Of a stretch of DNA of 8,850 nt, positions 1 through 5,534 are shown piece after piece. The DNA is taken from assembly GCA_042408535.1 (NCBI GenBank), contig JBHORA010000017.1, positions 1-8,850 of the forward strand, read 5' to 3'. The notes beneath the pieces were generated by a model. The model made no database searches. It had not been told where the DNA came from and saw only the letters and a list, made by a program, of their open reading frames with translations. The position numbers and the translations under genes were made by a program. Origin of the DNA: BPIH01 sp042408535 (lineage in GTDB: Bacteria > Chloroflexota > Limnocylindria > Limnocylindrales > CSP1-4). Each line of letters starts with the position of its first letter. Within the stretch, counting starts at the first letter, position 1.

Positions 1-35
1 CATCGTGGCACAGTATCCGAGGCAGGAAGGAACCG

Positions 36-44
36 AAAGGAGGT
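36..44 (+). promoter_or_regulatory. Strong Shine-Dalgarno of the hydrolase gene
   Basis: AAAGGAGGT is a near-complete anti-16S match, 7 nt before the ATG at 52. It fixes the start of the first gene. No convincing -35/-10 pair can be placed in the 35 bases before it, so the promoter probably lies outside the window. Confidence 0.85.
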
Positions 45-51
45 CCGCGCG

Positions 52-828
52 ATGTGCTTCGATCACGACTCCCGACCGCCCATCCAGCCGATCGCCGGCG
101 GGGCTCTCGAGACGACCGAACTCACCCTCCACGCCCGCGACGGGAACCGCTTCACGGCCTTCGCAGCGAGGGCCGCCGAGCCGACCGGCGCTGGCATGAT
201 CGTCCTGCCCGACGTTCGCGGGCTCCACCCCTACTACGAAGACCTCGCCCTTCGCTTTGCCGAGCACGGGATCGACGCGGTAGCCATCGACTACTTCGGC
301 CGAACCGCCGGGCTCGGACGGCGCGGCCCGAGCTTCGACTACGCGCCGCACGTCTCCCGAACGACCTTCGCCGGGCTGAGCGCGGACCTCGCCGCGGCCG
401 CCGACTTCCTCCGCTCGAAGGAAGGCGGAGCCGTCCGCTCGCTCTTCACGATCGGGTTCTGCTTCGGCGGTCGGCTCTCCTTCCTCGCCGCTACCCTCGA
501 GCTCGGTCTGGCCGGGGTCATCGGTTTTTATGGCTGGCCGGTCGGGGCCTCACGGAACGACACCCCGGCGCCGGCCGACGTCGCCGACCGGATGCGTGCT
601 CCCGTCCTCGGCATCTTCGGTGGCGCCGACGAGGGGATCCCGCCGTCGGCCGTCGAGGCCTTCGAAGCCGCCCTCGAACGCGCGGGGGTCGAGCACCGGA
701 TCGTCACCTATCCCGGCGCACCCCACAGCTTCTTCGACCGCCGGGCCGACGCCTACGCGAAGACGTCGGAGGCGGCCTGGCAGGAGGTCCTCGACTTCGT
801 CCGAAGCCACGCCGGGCCGGAGCGCTGA
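52..828 (+). CDS. Dienelactone hydrolase family alpha/beta hydrolase
   Basis: This is a 258-residue cytosolic hydrolase of the dienelactone hydrolase (DLH) family, which opens lactone or ester bonds with a Cys-Asp-His triad. Visible features are the LPDVRGLHP loop (residues 52-60, where DLH places oxyanion and substrate contacts), the nucleophile elbow GFCFGG (135-140, Cys137), the acid in GGADEG (Asp193), and the base in PGAPHSFFDR (His225). The length is normal for the family. The start is set by the AAAGGAGGT site 7 nt upstream. The next gene follows 21 nt after the stop on the same strand and is probably co-transcribed. Family membership is clear from the motifs. The substrate is not: many DLH paralogues are broad carboxylesterases, and no chlorocatechol or other aromatic degradation genes are nearby, so a specific role in that pathway is not supported. 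Confidence 0.93.
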   Translation: MCFDHDSRPPIQPIAGGALETTELTLHARDGNRFTAFAARAAEPTGAGMIVLPDVRGLHPYYEDLALRFAEHGIDAVAIDYFGRTAGLGRRGPSFDYAPHVSRTTFAGLSADLAAAADFLRSKEGGAVRSLFTIGFCFGGRLSFLAATLELGLAGVIGFYGWPVGASRNDTPAPADVADRMRAPVLGIFGGADEGIPPSAVEAFEAALERAGVEHRIVTYPGAPHSFFDRRADAYAKTSEAAWQEVLDFVRSHAGPER

Positions 829-849
829 CACCGGGTAGGCACTTCGGCC

Positions 850-1035
850 ATGGACGGACTCCTCCGAACCGTTGGCGACGGACTCGGCGGCCTTTGGGCG
901 AACACCGTTGAGGCGATCGGGGCCGCCCTCCGGGGCGCCTGGAACCAGCTCCTCCTCACCGTTCCAGCCCCCCTCCCCGTGCTCATCGCCGTCGTCGCCC
1001 TGGCCGGCCTCGCCTGGGTCCTCGCGAAGCGCTGA
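850..1035 (+). CDS. Small single-pass membrane protein, unknown function
   Basis: This is a 61-residue protein of no recognised family. Residues 1-35 look amphipathic, with Leu, Val, Ile and Trp spaced along Gly/Ala-rich sequence. Residues 39-58 form one uninterrupted hydrophobic segment (from VPAPLPVLIAVV through LAWVL), and the chain ends with Lys-Arg. A C-terminal anchor with basic residues just after it suggests a tail-anchored inner-membrane protein. The gene starts 21 nt after the hydrolase stop. A weak purine stretch (GGGTAGG, 833-839) lies 10 nt before the ATG. I consider it real because of the clean membrane segment and operon-like spacing, but it could be a chance frame in GC-rich DNA. 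No function can be assigned. Confidence 0.6.
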   Translation: MDGLLRTVGDGLGGLWANTVEAIGAALRGAWNQLLLTVPAPLPVLIAVVALAGLAWVLAKR

Positions 1036-1102
1036 GACGGCCGAGATCCAGCCCCGTTCCCGGGCCGGGAGCCGACGGAACGCCTCCGCGTGAGGCGACG
1101 AA

Positions 1103-1134
1103 CGACGGGTCCCCTCGCTGGCGACGGACCGTCG
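1103..1134. terminator. Hairpin between convergent genes, possible bidirectional terminator
   Basis: CGACGG (1103-1108) and TCC (1110-1112) pair with GGACCGTCG (1126-1134), leaving G1109 as a bulge. An inner TCG/CGA stem caps the structure. The hairpin lies between the stop of the small membrane protein (1035) and the stop of thrB (1139), where a terminator serving both strands is expected. There is no T-tract on either side, so it is not a classical intrinsic terminator. A smaller CGCCTC/GAGGCG hairpin precedes it at 1081-1097. Confidence 0.45.
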
Positions 1135-1138
1135 TCCG

Positions 1139-2101
1139 CTACCCCAGTCGGACGACCGTCGCCCCCACGTTCCGCGGCGCCACGACGGCGAGGCGACCCG
1201 CCAAATCGAGGTCGGCGGCCGCCGCGGCCAGGGCGGCCTCGACCCGGGTGATCGAGGCGACGCTGTCGGCGAAGGCGGCGACCGTCGAGCCGGCCCCTGA
1301 CAGACACGCCCCGAGGGCTCCCGCCGCACGAGCCGCCGCGGTCAGCCGAGGCAGCTCCGGAAAGACCGCGGCCCGGTACGGCTCGTGGAGTCGGTCTTCG
1401 GTCAGCACCCGGAGGAGCTCGGTCCGCCCGACAGAGAGACCGGCCACACCGAGGGCGACCCGCCCCAGATTCGCGACGGCGTCGGCGAGCGGGATCGAGG
1501 CCGGCAGGATCCGCCGCATCTCCTCGGTCGCCAGCCGCCGCTCAGGGATGAACAGGATGGCTCGGAGGTCGCGCGGGGCATCGAAGCGGATCGCTTCGAG
1601 ACCGTCGCCCTCCGGGGCCGGCCCCACGACGACGAAGCCCCCGAGGAGGGCGGCCGCCGCGTTGTCCGGATGGCCCTCGATCTCGGTGGCGAGCCGGAGG
1701 AGGTCGGCGCTCGTCAGCCCCTCCCCGCTCAGGACGTTGCCGGCGACGAGGCCGGCGACGGTGGCCGCCGCCGACGAACCAAGACCCCGGGCCAGGGGGA
1801 TTTCGCTTCGGACGGCGATCCGCCAGCCGACCCGCTCGGGGAGGGGACCGCGCGCCGCCTCGATGGCCGCCACGAGACCGCGGACGATCCGGTTCTGGCG
1901 GTTTGCCGGAAGCTCGCCCTCCCCTTCGCCGCTGACGGTCAGCTCGACCTCGCCCCTGCTCCAACCGAGCACCTCGATCTCGACCCGGAGGAGGAGGGCG
2001 AGGGCGAGGGCCAGGCAGTCGTAGCCGGCGCCGAGGTTGGCGGTGCTGGCAGGGACCTCGACCGTGATGCGCCGGCCGTCGAGCTCGGCGATCCAGTGCA
2101 T
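1139..2101 (-). CDS. thrB: Homoserine kinase (GHMP kinase family)
   Basis: This enzyme phosphorylates L-homoserine with ATP to O-phosphohomoserine, the substrate of threonine synthase. The 320-residue protein shows the three GHMP kinase motifs: N-terminal VPASTANLGAGYD (16-28), the ATP-binding loop PLARGLGSSAAA (102-113), and the C-terminal SGAGST (268-273). It also has EGHPDN (142-147), typical of homoserine kinases. Length matches the family (about 300-320). The reading frame stays open far upstream, but homology starts at the ATG at 2101, which has GAGGAGGT five to six bases before it, so that start is chosen. It is the last gene of the hom-thrC-thrB operon, 199 bp after thrC, and has its own strong ribosome-binding site, unlike thrC. 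The long gap is filled partly by a hairpin-forming repeat, which could set thrB expression separately. Confidence 0.95.
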   Translation of the reverse strand: MHWIAELDGRRITVEVPASTANLGAGYDCLALALALLLRVEIEVLGWSRGEVELTVSGEGEGELPANRQNRIVRGLVAAIEAARGPLPERVGWRIAVRSEIPLARGLGSSAAATVAGLVAGNVLSGEGLTSADLLRLATEIEGHPDNAAAALLGGFVVVGPAPEGDGLEAIRFDAPRDLRAILFIPERRLATEEMRRILPASIPLADAVANLGRVALGVAGLSVGRTELLRVLTEDRLHEPYRAAVFPELPRLTAAARAAGALGACLSGAGSTVAAFADSVASITRVEAALAAAAADLDLAGRLAVVAPRNVGATVVRLG

Positions 2102-2105
2102 GCGA

Positions 2106-2113
2106 ACCTCCTC
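2106..2113 (-). promoter_or_regulatory. Shine-Dalgarno deciding the thrB start
   Basis: On the minus strand this reads GAGGAGGT, followed by TCGC and the ATG at 2101. It favours the 320-residue form of ThrB over any upstream start in the same open frame. Confidence 0.8.
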
Positions 2114-2206
2114 GGGAGTCAGGACGCTGGACCAGGCGCCGGATGGTGGCTGCGGGGCGAGCCTGCCGGGTTGGCGCTCGTGGCGGATCTCGACGGAGAG
2201 GGATCC

Positions 2207-2293
2207 GGGGCCGCTTCGGCCGACGAACAGGGGGCCGCTTCGGCCGACGAAGAGGGGGCCGCTTCGGCCGACGAAGAGGGGGCCGCTTCGAGC
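2207..2293. repeat. 24-bp tandem repeat, about 3.5 copies, each forming a hairpin
   Basis: The unit is GGCCGCTTCGGCC followed by GACGAAGAGGG. Near-identical copies start at 2209, 2233 and 2257, and a fourth decayed copy starts at 2281. Each perfect copy holds the inverted repeat GGCCG-CTT-CGGCC, giving three consecutive hairpins in the thrC-thrB transcript. In the fourth copy the right arm has changed to CGAGC. The period is a multiple of three, so on the minus strand it would read as GPLFVGRS repeats in the frame that continues into thrB. The strong thrB start at 2101 makes translation of the repeat unlikely. It lies entirely in the untranslated gap between the thrC stop and the thrB start. 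Confidence 0.9.
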
Positions 2294-2300
2294 GACCCGC

Positions 2301-3383
2301 CTACCACCCGAGGACCTCCCGGACCGCCTCGAGAGACGCGGCCGCCTCGACGACCGGCCCGACGATCCGCTCGGCCGTGACCGGATCCTTGAGCCCGTTC
2401 CCAGTGAGGACACAGACGACGACCGCGTCGGGCTCGAGCTCACCCGCCGCTGCTGCCTTCGCCACTCCGGCAACACTCGCCGCCGACGACGGCTCGCAGA
2501 AGATCCCCTCGAGGCGGGCGAGATCCCGGTAGGCGGCGAGAATCTCGTCGTCGGTCACGGCGTCGATTCGACCGCCCGACTCGTCGCGGGCGGCGACGGC
2601 CTTCGTCCAGGAGGCCGGGTTCCCGATCCGGATCGCCGTGGCGATCGTCTCAGGGTGCTCGACGGGGGCCCCGCGAACGATCGGGGCCGCCCCGGCGGCC
2701 TGGAAGCCCCACATCCGGGGCAGAGCCGCGATCCGACCGGCCGAGGCATAGGCCCGGAAGCCGGCCCAATAGGCACTGATGTTCCCGGCGTTCCCGACCG
2801 GGATGGCGAGGATGTCGGGGGCCCGGCCGAGGTCGTCGCAGACCTCGAAGGCGCCCGTCTTTTGGCCCTCGAGCCGGTGCGGGTTGACGGAATTCACGAG
2901 GGTGACCCGGCCGGGCTCCCCCTCGGCGAGCTGCCGGACGATCCGAAGGGCGGCGTCGAAGTTGCCCTCAATGGCGACGACCTGGGCCCCGGCGACGAGG
3001 GCCTGGAGGAGCTTCCCGAGGGCGATCTGGCCCTTCGGCAAGACGACGACGACCCGGAGCCCGGCCGCCGCCCCGTAGGCCGCCGCCGAGGCCGACGTGT
3101 TCCCCGTCGAGGCGCAGACGATCGCCTCGGCGCCCGCCTCCAGAGCCTTCGCGACGGCGACGACCATGCCCCGGTCCTTGAACGAGCCGGTCGGGTTCAG
3201 ACCTTCGAGCTTGAGATAGAGGTTTGCGAGGCCGAGCCTCGCCCCGAGCCGCCGGGCGTGGACGAGGGGCGTGAAGCCCTCGCCGAGGGAGACAACGGGG
3301 GTCGCGTCGCCAATTGGTAAGAAGGGACGGTAGCGCTCGACGAGGCTCGGTCGCCCGCCACGGGCGCGAGTGGCGGCGATCAC
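2301..3383 (-). CDS. thrC: Threonine synthase (PLP-dependent)
   Basis: This enzyme converts O-phospho-L-homoserine to L-threonine and phosphate, the final step of the pathway. The 360-residue protein is a fold-type II PLP enzyme. The PLP lysine is Lys69 in NPTGSFKDRG (63-72). The cofactor and phosphate loops are ASTGNTSAS (91-99) and PVGNAGN (195-201), with TGNGLKDP near the end (327-334). Length fits the shorter bacterial and actinobacterial-type threonine synthases. I place the start at the GTG at 3383, 15 codons before ERYRPFLP, where homology normally begins. The frame stays open upstream into hom, but that extension is proline/arginine noise. No Shine-Dalgarno precedes the GTG. Instead it overlaps the stop of a 23-codon frame as GTGA, which suggests coupled translation. 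The hom gene ends 64 bp upstream. Confidence 0.94.
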   Translation of the reverse strand: MIAATRARGGRPSLVERYRPFLPIGDATPVVSLGEGFTPLVHARRLGARLGLANLYLKLEGLNPTGSFKDRGMVVAVAKALEAGAEAIVCASTGNTSASAAAYGAAAGLRVVVVLPKGQIALGKLLQALVAGAQVVAIEGNFDAALRIVRQLAEGEPGRVTLVNSVNPHRLEGQKTGAFEVCDDLGRAPDILAIPVGNAGNISAYWAGFRAYASAGRIAALPRMWGFQAAGAAPIVRGAPVEHPETIATAIRIGNPASWTKAVAARDESGGRIDAVTDDEILAAYRDLARLEGIFCEPSSAASVAGVAKAAAAGELEPDAVVVCVLTGNGLKDPVTAERIVGPVVEAAASLEAVREVLGW

Positions 3384-3390
3384 GGCTCGA
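3377..3390. repeat. 14-bp direct repeat, copy at the thrC start
   Basis: CGATCACGGCTCGA here is identical to positions 3445-3458, at the hom stop. On the coding strand both read TCGAGCCGTGATCG and contain a GTGA start/stop overlap. The copies are 68 bp apart and frame the short reading frame between the two genes. Confidence 0.85.
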
Positions 3391-3451
3391 CGCCCGGGTG
3401 GCGGACGGGCCAAGTCGTCGCGCCGGCGATGGAAGGGGGACAGCCGATCAC
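3380..3451 (-). CDS. Possible 23-codon coupling or leader peptide between hom and thrC
   Basis: A GTG at 3451 overlaps the hom TGA (3450-3448) as GTGA. The frame runs for 23 codons, reads VIGCPPSIAGATTWPVRHPG then VEP (first codon as Met if used), and ends in a TGA that overlaps the thrC GTG start as GTGA. Neither this start nor the thrC start has a Shine-Dalgarno. One reading is that ribosomes finishing hom reinitiate here and again at thrC. The peptide holds an adjacent Thr-Thr pair and two Ile codons, but that is too few to claim a classical threonine attenuator. The protein sequence resembles nothing I know. It may be chance in stop-poor, GC-rich DNA, but two exact overlaps within an identical 14-bp context make it worth recording. 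Confidence 0.35.
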   Translation of the reverse strand: MIGCPPSIAGATTWPVRHPGVEP

Positions 3452-3458
3452 GGCTCGA
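3445..3458. repeat. 14-bp direct repeat, copy at the hom stop
   Basis: This is the partner of 3377-3390 (CGATCACGGCTCGA). It covers the last codons and TGA stop of hom. Sequence beyond the 14 bases differs between copies, so this is not a longer recent duplication. Confidence 0.85.
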
Positions 3459-4710
3459 GGATCGGGTAGCGGCCGGCGAACCGCTCCCCGACCAGCGGGG
3501 GCACCGCCTCCGCCCGCGGCGCCGGTGGAAGGGCGGCCCACGTGCTCCCCGCACCTCGGGCGACGGCGAGGCAGTCGGCCAGGACGGCACTGCTCGTCGC
3601 CACCCCGCCGGCCCCCGGGCCCTCGAAGGCGACCCGGCCGACGAGCCGGCCCTCGATCTCGATCCGGTTCAGGACGCCGTCGGTGCGGCCGAGGGGAGAG
3701 TCGATCGGGATGGCGCACGGCTCGACGGCGGCGGCGATACCGTCGGGTGTCCGCTCGGCCCGGGCGACGAGGCGGATCGCGTAGCCGGCATCGGCGGCCC
3801 GTCGCAGGTCGGCGGGGCCGATCCCGCCGATGCCGCGACGCTGAACACTCCCCGGCTCGAGCCAGACGCCGAAGGCGAGGCGGGCGAGAATGACGAGCTT
3901 GTTCCGGGGGTCGAAGCCCTCGACGTCGCCGGACGGATCGGCCTCGGCGTAGCCCGCCGCCTGGGCCTCGGCGAGGACGGCGCCATAGTCGCGACCGGCG
4001 GTTGTCATCTCGCTCAGGATAAAGTTCGTCGTCCCGTTCACGATGCCCCGGATCCGGGTGATCTCGTTCGCGACGAGGTCGGCGGCGAGGGGGCCGAGAA
4101 CCGGGATGCCGCCGCCGACGGCAGCCTCGAAGCGGAGCGGCGCTCCGCCGGCCCGGGCGAGGGCCTCCAGCTCCGGGCCGTGGTGGGCGATGACGTGCTT
4201 GTTCGCCGTCACGACGGCCTTGCCGGCAGCGAGGGCGGCAGCGATGAGGGTCCGGGCCGGTTCGTCGCCGCCGATGAGCTCGACGACGAGATCCGTCCCG
4301 GGATCGGCGACGAGGTGGGCCGGGGCGTCGGTGAGGAGGGCGTCCGGGATGCCGGCGGCCCGGGCTCGATCGAGGTCGCGAACGGCGACCCCCACGAGCT
4401 CGAGGGGCGCCCCGTCGTGGTCGGTGAGGCGGGGGCTACGGGCGAGGAGGGCCTCGACGACGGGACGGCCGACGGTCCCGGCCCCGAGGACGGCGACCCG
4501 GAGCGGCCGCCGCCCGGGTGCCGTTCGGGGGCGAGGCTTCTCGCGGGGGGTGGGGGCGGGCCGAGGGGTCGGCTCGGCGGGGGCGGTCACACTGGAGGCG
4601 GGCCCATCCGGTGCATCGGCCCCCGGCCGAGCGGCGGGCCCATCCGGTGCATCGGCGCCCGACCGGGTGCCGAGGGAGAGGGGCTGTTCGATCACGTCGG
4701 AGGTCGACAT
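3448..4710 (-). CDS. hom: Homoserine dehydrogenase without ACT domain
   Basis: This enzyme reduces aspartate semialdehyde to homoserine with NAD(P)H, the entry step of this operon. The 420-residue protein has a disordered Pro/Ala/Arg tail (1-68), a Rossmann domain with VAVLGAGTVGRP (72-83), TANK (168-171), AAVGGGIP (196-203), the catalytic-domain GIVNGTTNFIL (222-232), AEADPSGDVEGFDPRNK (255-271), and GPGAGGVATSSA (364-375). It ends about 40 residues after the core, too short for the C-terminal ACT domain that gives threonine feedback in the common form of about 430 residues. Its normal total length comes from the tail instead. The ATG at 4710 is preferred. No good Shine-Dalgarno is seen, but a -10-like TACCAT lies 10 nt upstream. 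A GTG at 4590 is an alternative that would remove a duplicated 12-residue segment. It heads the hom-thrC-thrB operon. Confidence 0.93.
   Translation of the reverse strand: MSTSDVIEQPLSLGTRSGADAPDGPAARPGADAPDGPASSVTAPAEPTPRPAPTPREKPRPRTAPGRRPLRVAVLGAGTVGRPVVEALLARSPRLTDHDGAPLELVGVAVRDLDRARAAGIPDALLTDAPAHLVADPGTDLVVELIGGDEPARTLIAAALAAGKAVVTANKHVIAHHGPELEALARAGGAPLRFEAAVGGGIPVLGPLAADLVANEITRIRGIVNGTTNFILSEMTTAGRDYGAVLAEAQAAGYAEADPSGDVEGFDPRNKLVILARLAFGVWLEPGSVQRRGIGGIGPADLRRAADAGYAIRLVARAERTPDGIAAAVEPCAIPIDSPLGRTDGVLNRIEIEGRLVGRVAFEGPGAGGVATSSAVLADCLAVARGAGSTWAALPPAPRAEAVPPLVGERFAGRYPILEP
4597..4668. repeat. 36-bp tandem duplication in the hom N-terminal tail
   Basis: Twenty-four identical bases (GGCGGGCCCATCCGGTGCAT plus CGGC) occur at 4597-4620 and 4633-4656, a 36-bp period. 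In Hom this gives two copies of GADAPDGPA (residues 18-26 and 30-38). The duplication is in frame and falls only in the tail that precedes the Rossmann domain. Confidence 0.88.
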
Positions 4711-4720
4711 CGTCGCCCGA

Positions 4721-4726
4721 ATGGTA
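4721..4726 (-). promoter_or_regulatory. Candidate -10 element for hom
   Basis: The minus strand reads TACCAT, fitting TANNNT, with 10 nt between it and the hom ATG at 4710. No -35 match is seen. If used, the transcript would begin within a few bases of the start codon, which fits the lack of a Shine-Dalgarno. Confidence 0.3.
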
Positions 4727-4992
4727 CTGGAGCGGCTCCGTCCGGACCGCGCGTCACGGCCCCATGTGCTGCCCTCGCTCTGTCGAAGCCCGACCAAGGC
4801 TGAGCCGTGCGAGCGGGGATCGCCGTCGGTAGGGGACGGCCGTGAAGGGCCTTCCGCTCCCGCACACGACGCAACCGCCGCTGCTGGCGCCTTCACCCCG
4901 GGCGGAGGCCCAGCCCGCGACGCGACCTGGAGCGAGCGACCTACACCAACATCGACACGGCGCACGCACTCCGGGCCGAGGCCCAGCGCGCC

Positions 4993-5099
4993 ACGCCGCC
5001 AGCCTCCGGCTGCAGCTATTCGCGGATCTCAGCCACCGAGTTTCTCGCCGATCCCCGTGAGCCGCGACGCCGCCAGCCTCCGGCTGCAGCTATTCGCGG
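4993..5099. repeat. 33-bp direct repeat pair, 74-bp period
   Basis: The 33 bases at 4993-5025 recur exactly at 5067-5099. They begin ACGCCGCCAGCCTCCGGCTG and end CTATTCGCGG. Each copy contains CAGCC-TCC-GGCTG (5000-5012 and 5074-5086), a 5-bp stem with a 3-nt loop. The 41 bases between them are unrelated. A perfect match in an otherwise unconserved spacer implies recent duplication or a functional site. Confidence 0.9.
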
Positions 5100-5216
5100 G
5101 GTGAATGCTCCGGCTGGCTCAGGCGGGGCCGAGGCGGCACGAGCGCCGGGCCGGGCTGGGAGACCGCACTCCTCCCGCTTGGCCCGCGGTCCGCACGCCC
5201 GGACCGGCCGTCGGCC

Positions 5217-5407
5217 ATGCACCTGGCGCATGCAAGACCGAGGCACAGGCCGCTGCCGCGGGCGTGTATTCGTCCCCTGCATCGATGCACCCGGATCGGG
5301 CCGCGGCGCCAGCGAAGCATGCCTCCCACGAATATCTGGCGGGTCCCCGGCCGGCCGGCCGCGGGGGGCGCCCCGGACCATGCAGTGGGTGAATGCATGG
5401 CGGTCCG
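5217..5407. repeat. Cluster of ATGCA/TGCAT elements, palindrome and bulged hairpin
   Basis: ATGCA or TGCAT occurs at about 5217, 5230, 5278, 5285, 5380 and 5394, with GCATGC near 5318. This is dense for DNA this GC-rich. TGCATCGATGCA (5278-5289) is a perfect 12-bp palindrome. CGGACCATGCA (5374-5384) pairs with TGCATGG plus TCCG (5394-5407), giving about 11 bp with a 3-nt bulge and a 9-nt loop. These could be binding sites of a dimeric regulator or parts of a structured RNA ahead of trpS. Confidence 0.55.
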
Positions 5408-5520
5408 CGGGCTGGCCTGCCGCCCGACGGCGAACGCCCCAGCGGACCTGGAGCGCCCGAATCCCCACCGACACCCGGTTCGGCCGCGCCAGCCACGATC
5501 GGCCGGGGAGCTTGGGCCGC

Positions 5521-5526
5521 TACACT
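5521..5526 (+). promoter_or_regulatory. Candidate -10 element for trpS, leaderless
   Basis: TACACT lies 8 nt before the trpS ATG at 5535. A start site about 7 nt downstream would fall at or next to the ATG, giving a leaderless mRNA. This agrees with the absence of a nearby Shine-Dalgarno (the only GGGGAG is about 25 nt away). No clear -35 is seen. Confidence 0.4.
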
Positions 5527-5534
5527 CGCCGTCC

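Larger units (their letters stand above)
4711..5534. other. 824-bp non-coding spacer between divergent hom and trpS
   Basis: No protein-like frame is visible here. All frames give Arg/Pro/Ala-rich noise, and the open frames are explained by high GC. It should hold the promoters of the hom operon and trpS. Contents include a GCCGTC/GACGGC hairpin (4822-4840), two degenerate copies of a segment around GAGGCCCAGC (near 4895 and 4968), a 33-bp direct repeat (4993-5099), a GGTCC/GGACC hairpin (5188-5205), and a cluster of ATGCA/TGCAT elements with a bulged hairpin (5217-5407). I see no tRNA, RNase P, tmRNA or SRP RNA signature. An undescribed structured RNA or long leader is possible but unproven. 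Confidence 0.6.

Noticed and set aside
2102..2476. Long thrB frame reaching back to 2476, reading the 24-bp repeat as protein
   Set aside because: It would overlap the thrC C-terminus out of frame, and a strong Shine-Dalgarno marks the start at 2101.
1139..4803. Long plus-strand open frames opposite hom, thrC and thrB
   Set aside because: They are antisense shadows with Arg/Gly/Pro-rich composition. The minus-strand products carry complete enzyme motifs.
4711..4965. Upstream ATG at 4965 as the start of a 505-residue Hom
   Set aside because: The added 85 residues are Arg/Ser/Pro noise with no domain. The ATG at 4710 is closer to the core and has a plausible promoter hexamer just upstream.
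4993..5099. CRISPR-like pair (33-bp repeat, 41-bp spacer)
   Set aside because: Only two copies, no further repeats at the expected spacing, and no cas genes in the window.
5374..5411. T-box riboswitch upstream of trpS
   Set aside because: TGGC followed by GGTCCGCGG faintly recalls the T-box core, but ACCGCG is not intact, no specifier stem could be placed, and a leaderless promoter downstream argues against it.
5217..5534. Upstream ATG at 5217 as the start of a 483-residue TrpRS
   Set aside because: The 106 added residues look non-coding and overlap the palindrome cluster. ATG 5535 precedes the recognisable protein and has a TACACT element.
4711..5534. tRNA, RNase P RNA, tmRNA or SRP RNA gene in the large spacer
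   Set aside because: No GTTCRANYC arm, no GAGGAAAGTCCGGGC core and no SRP or tmRNA core sequence found on either strand.
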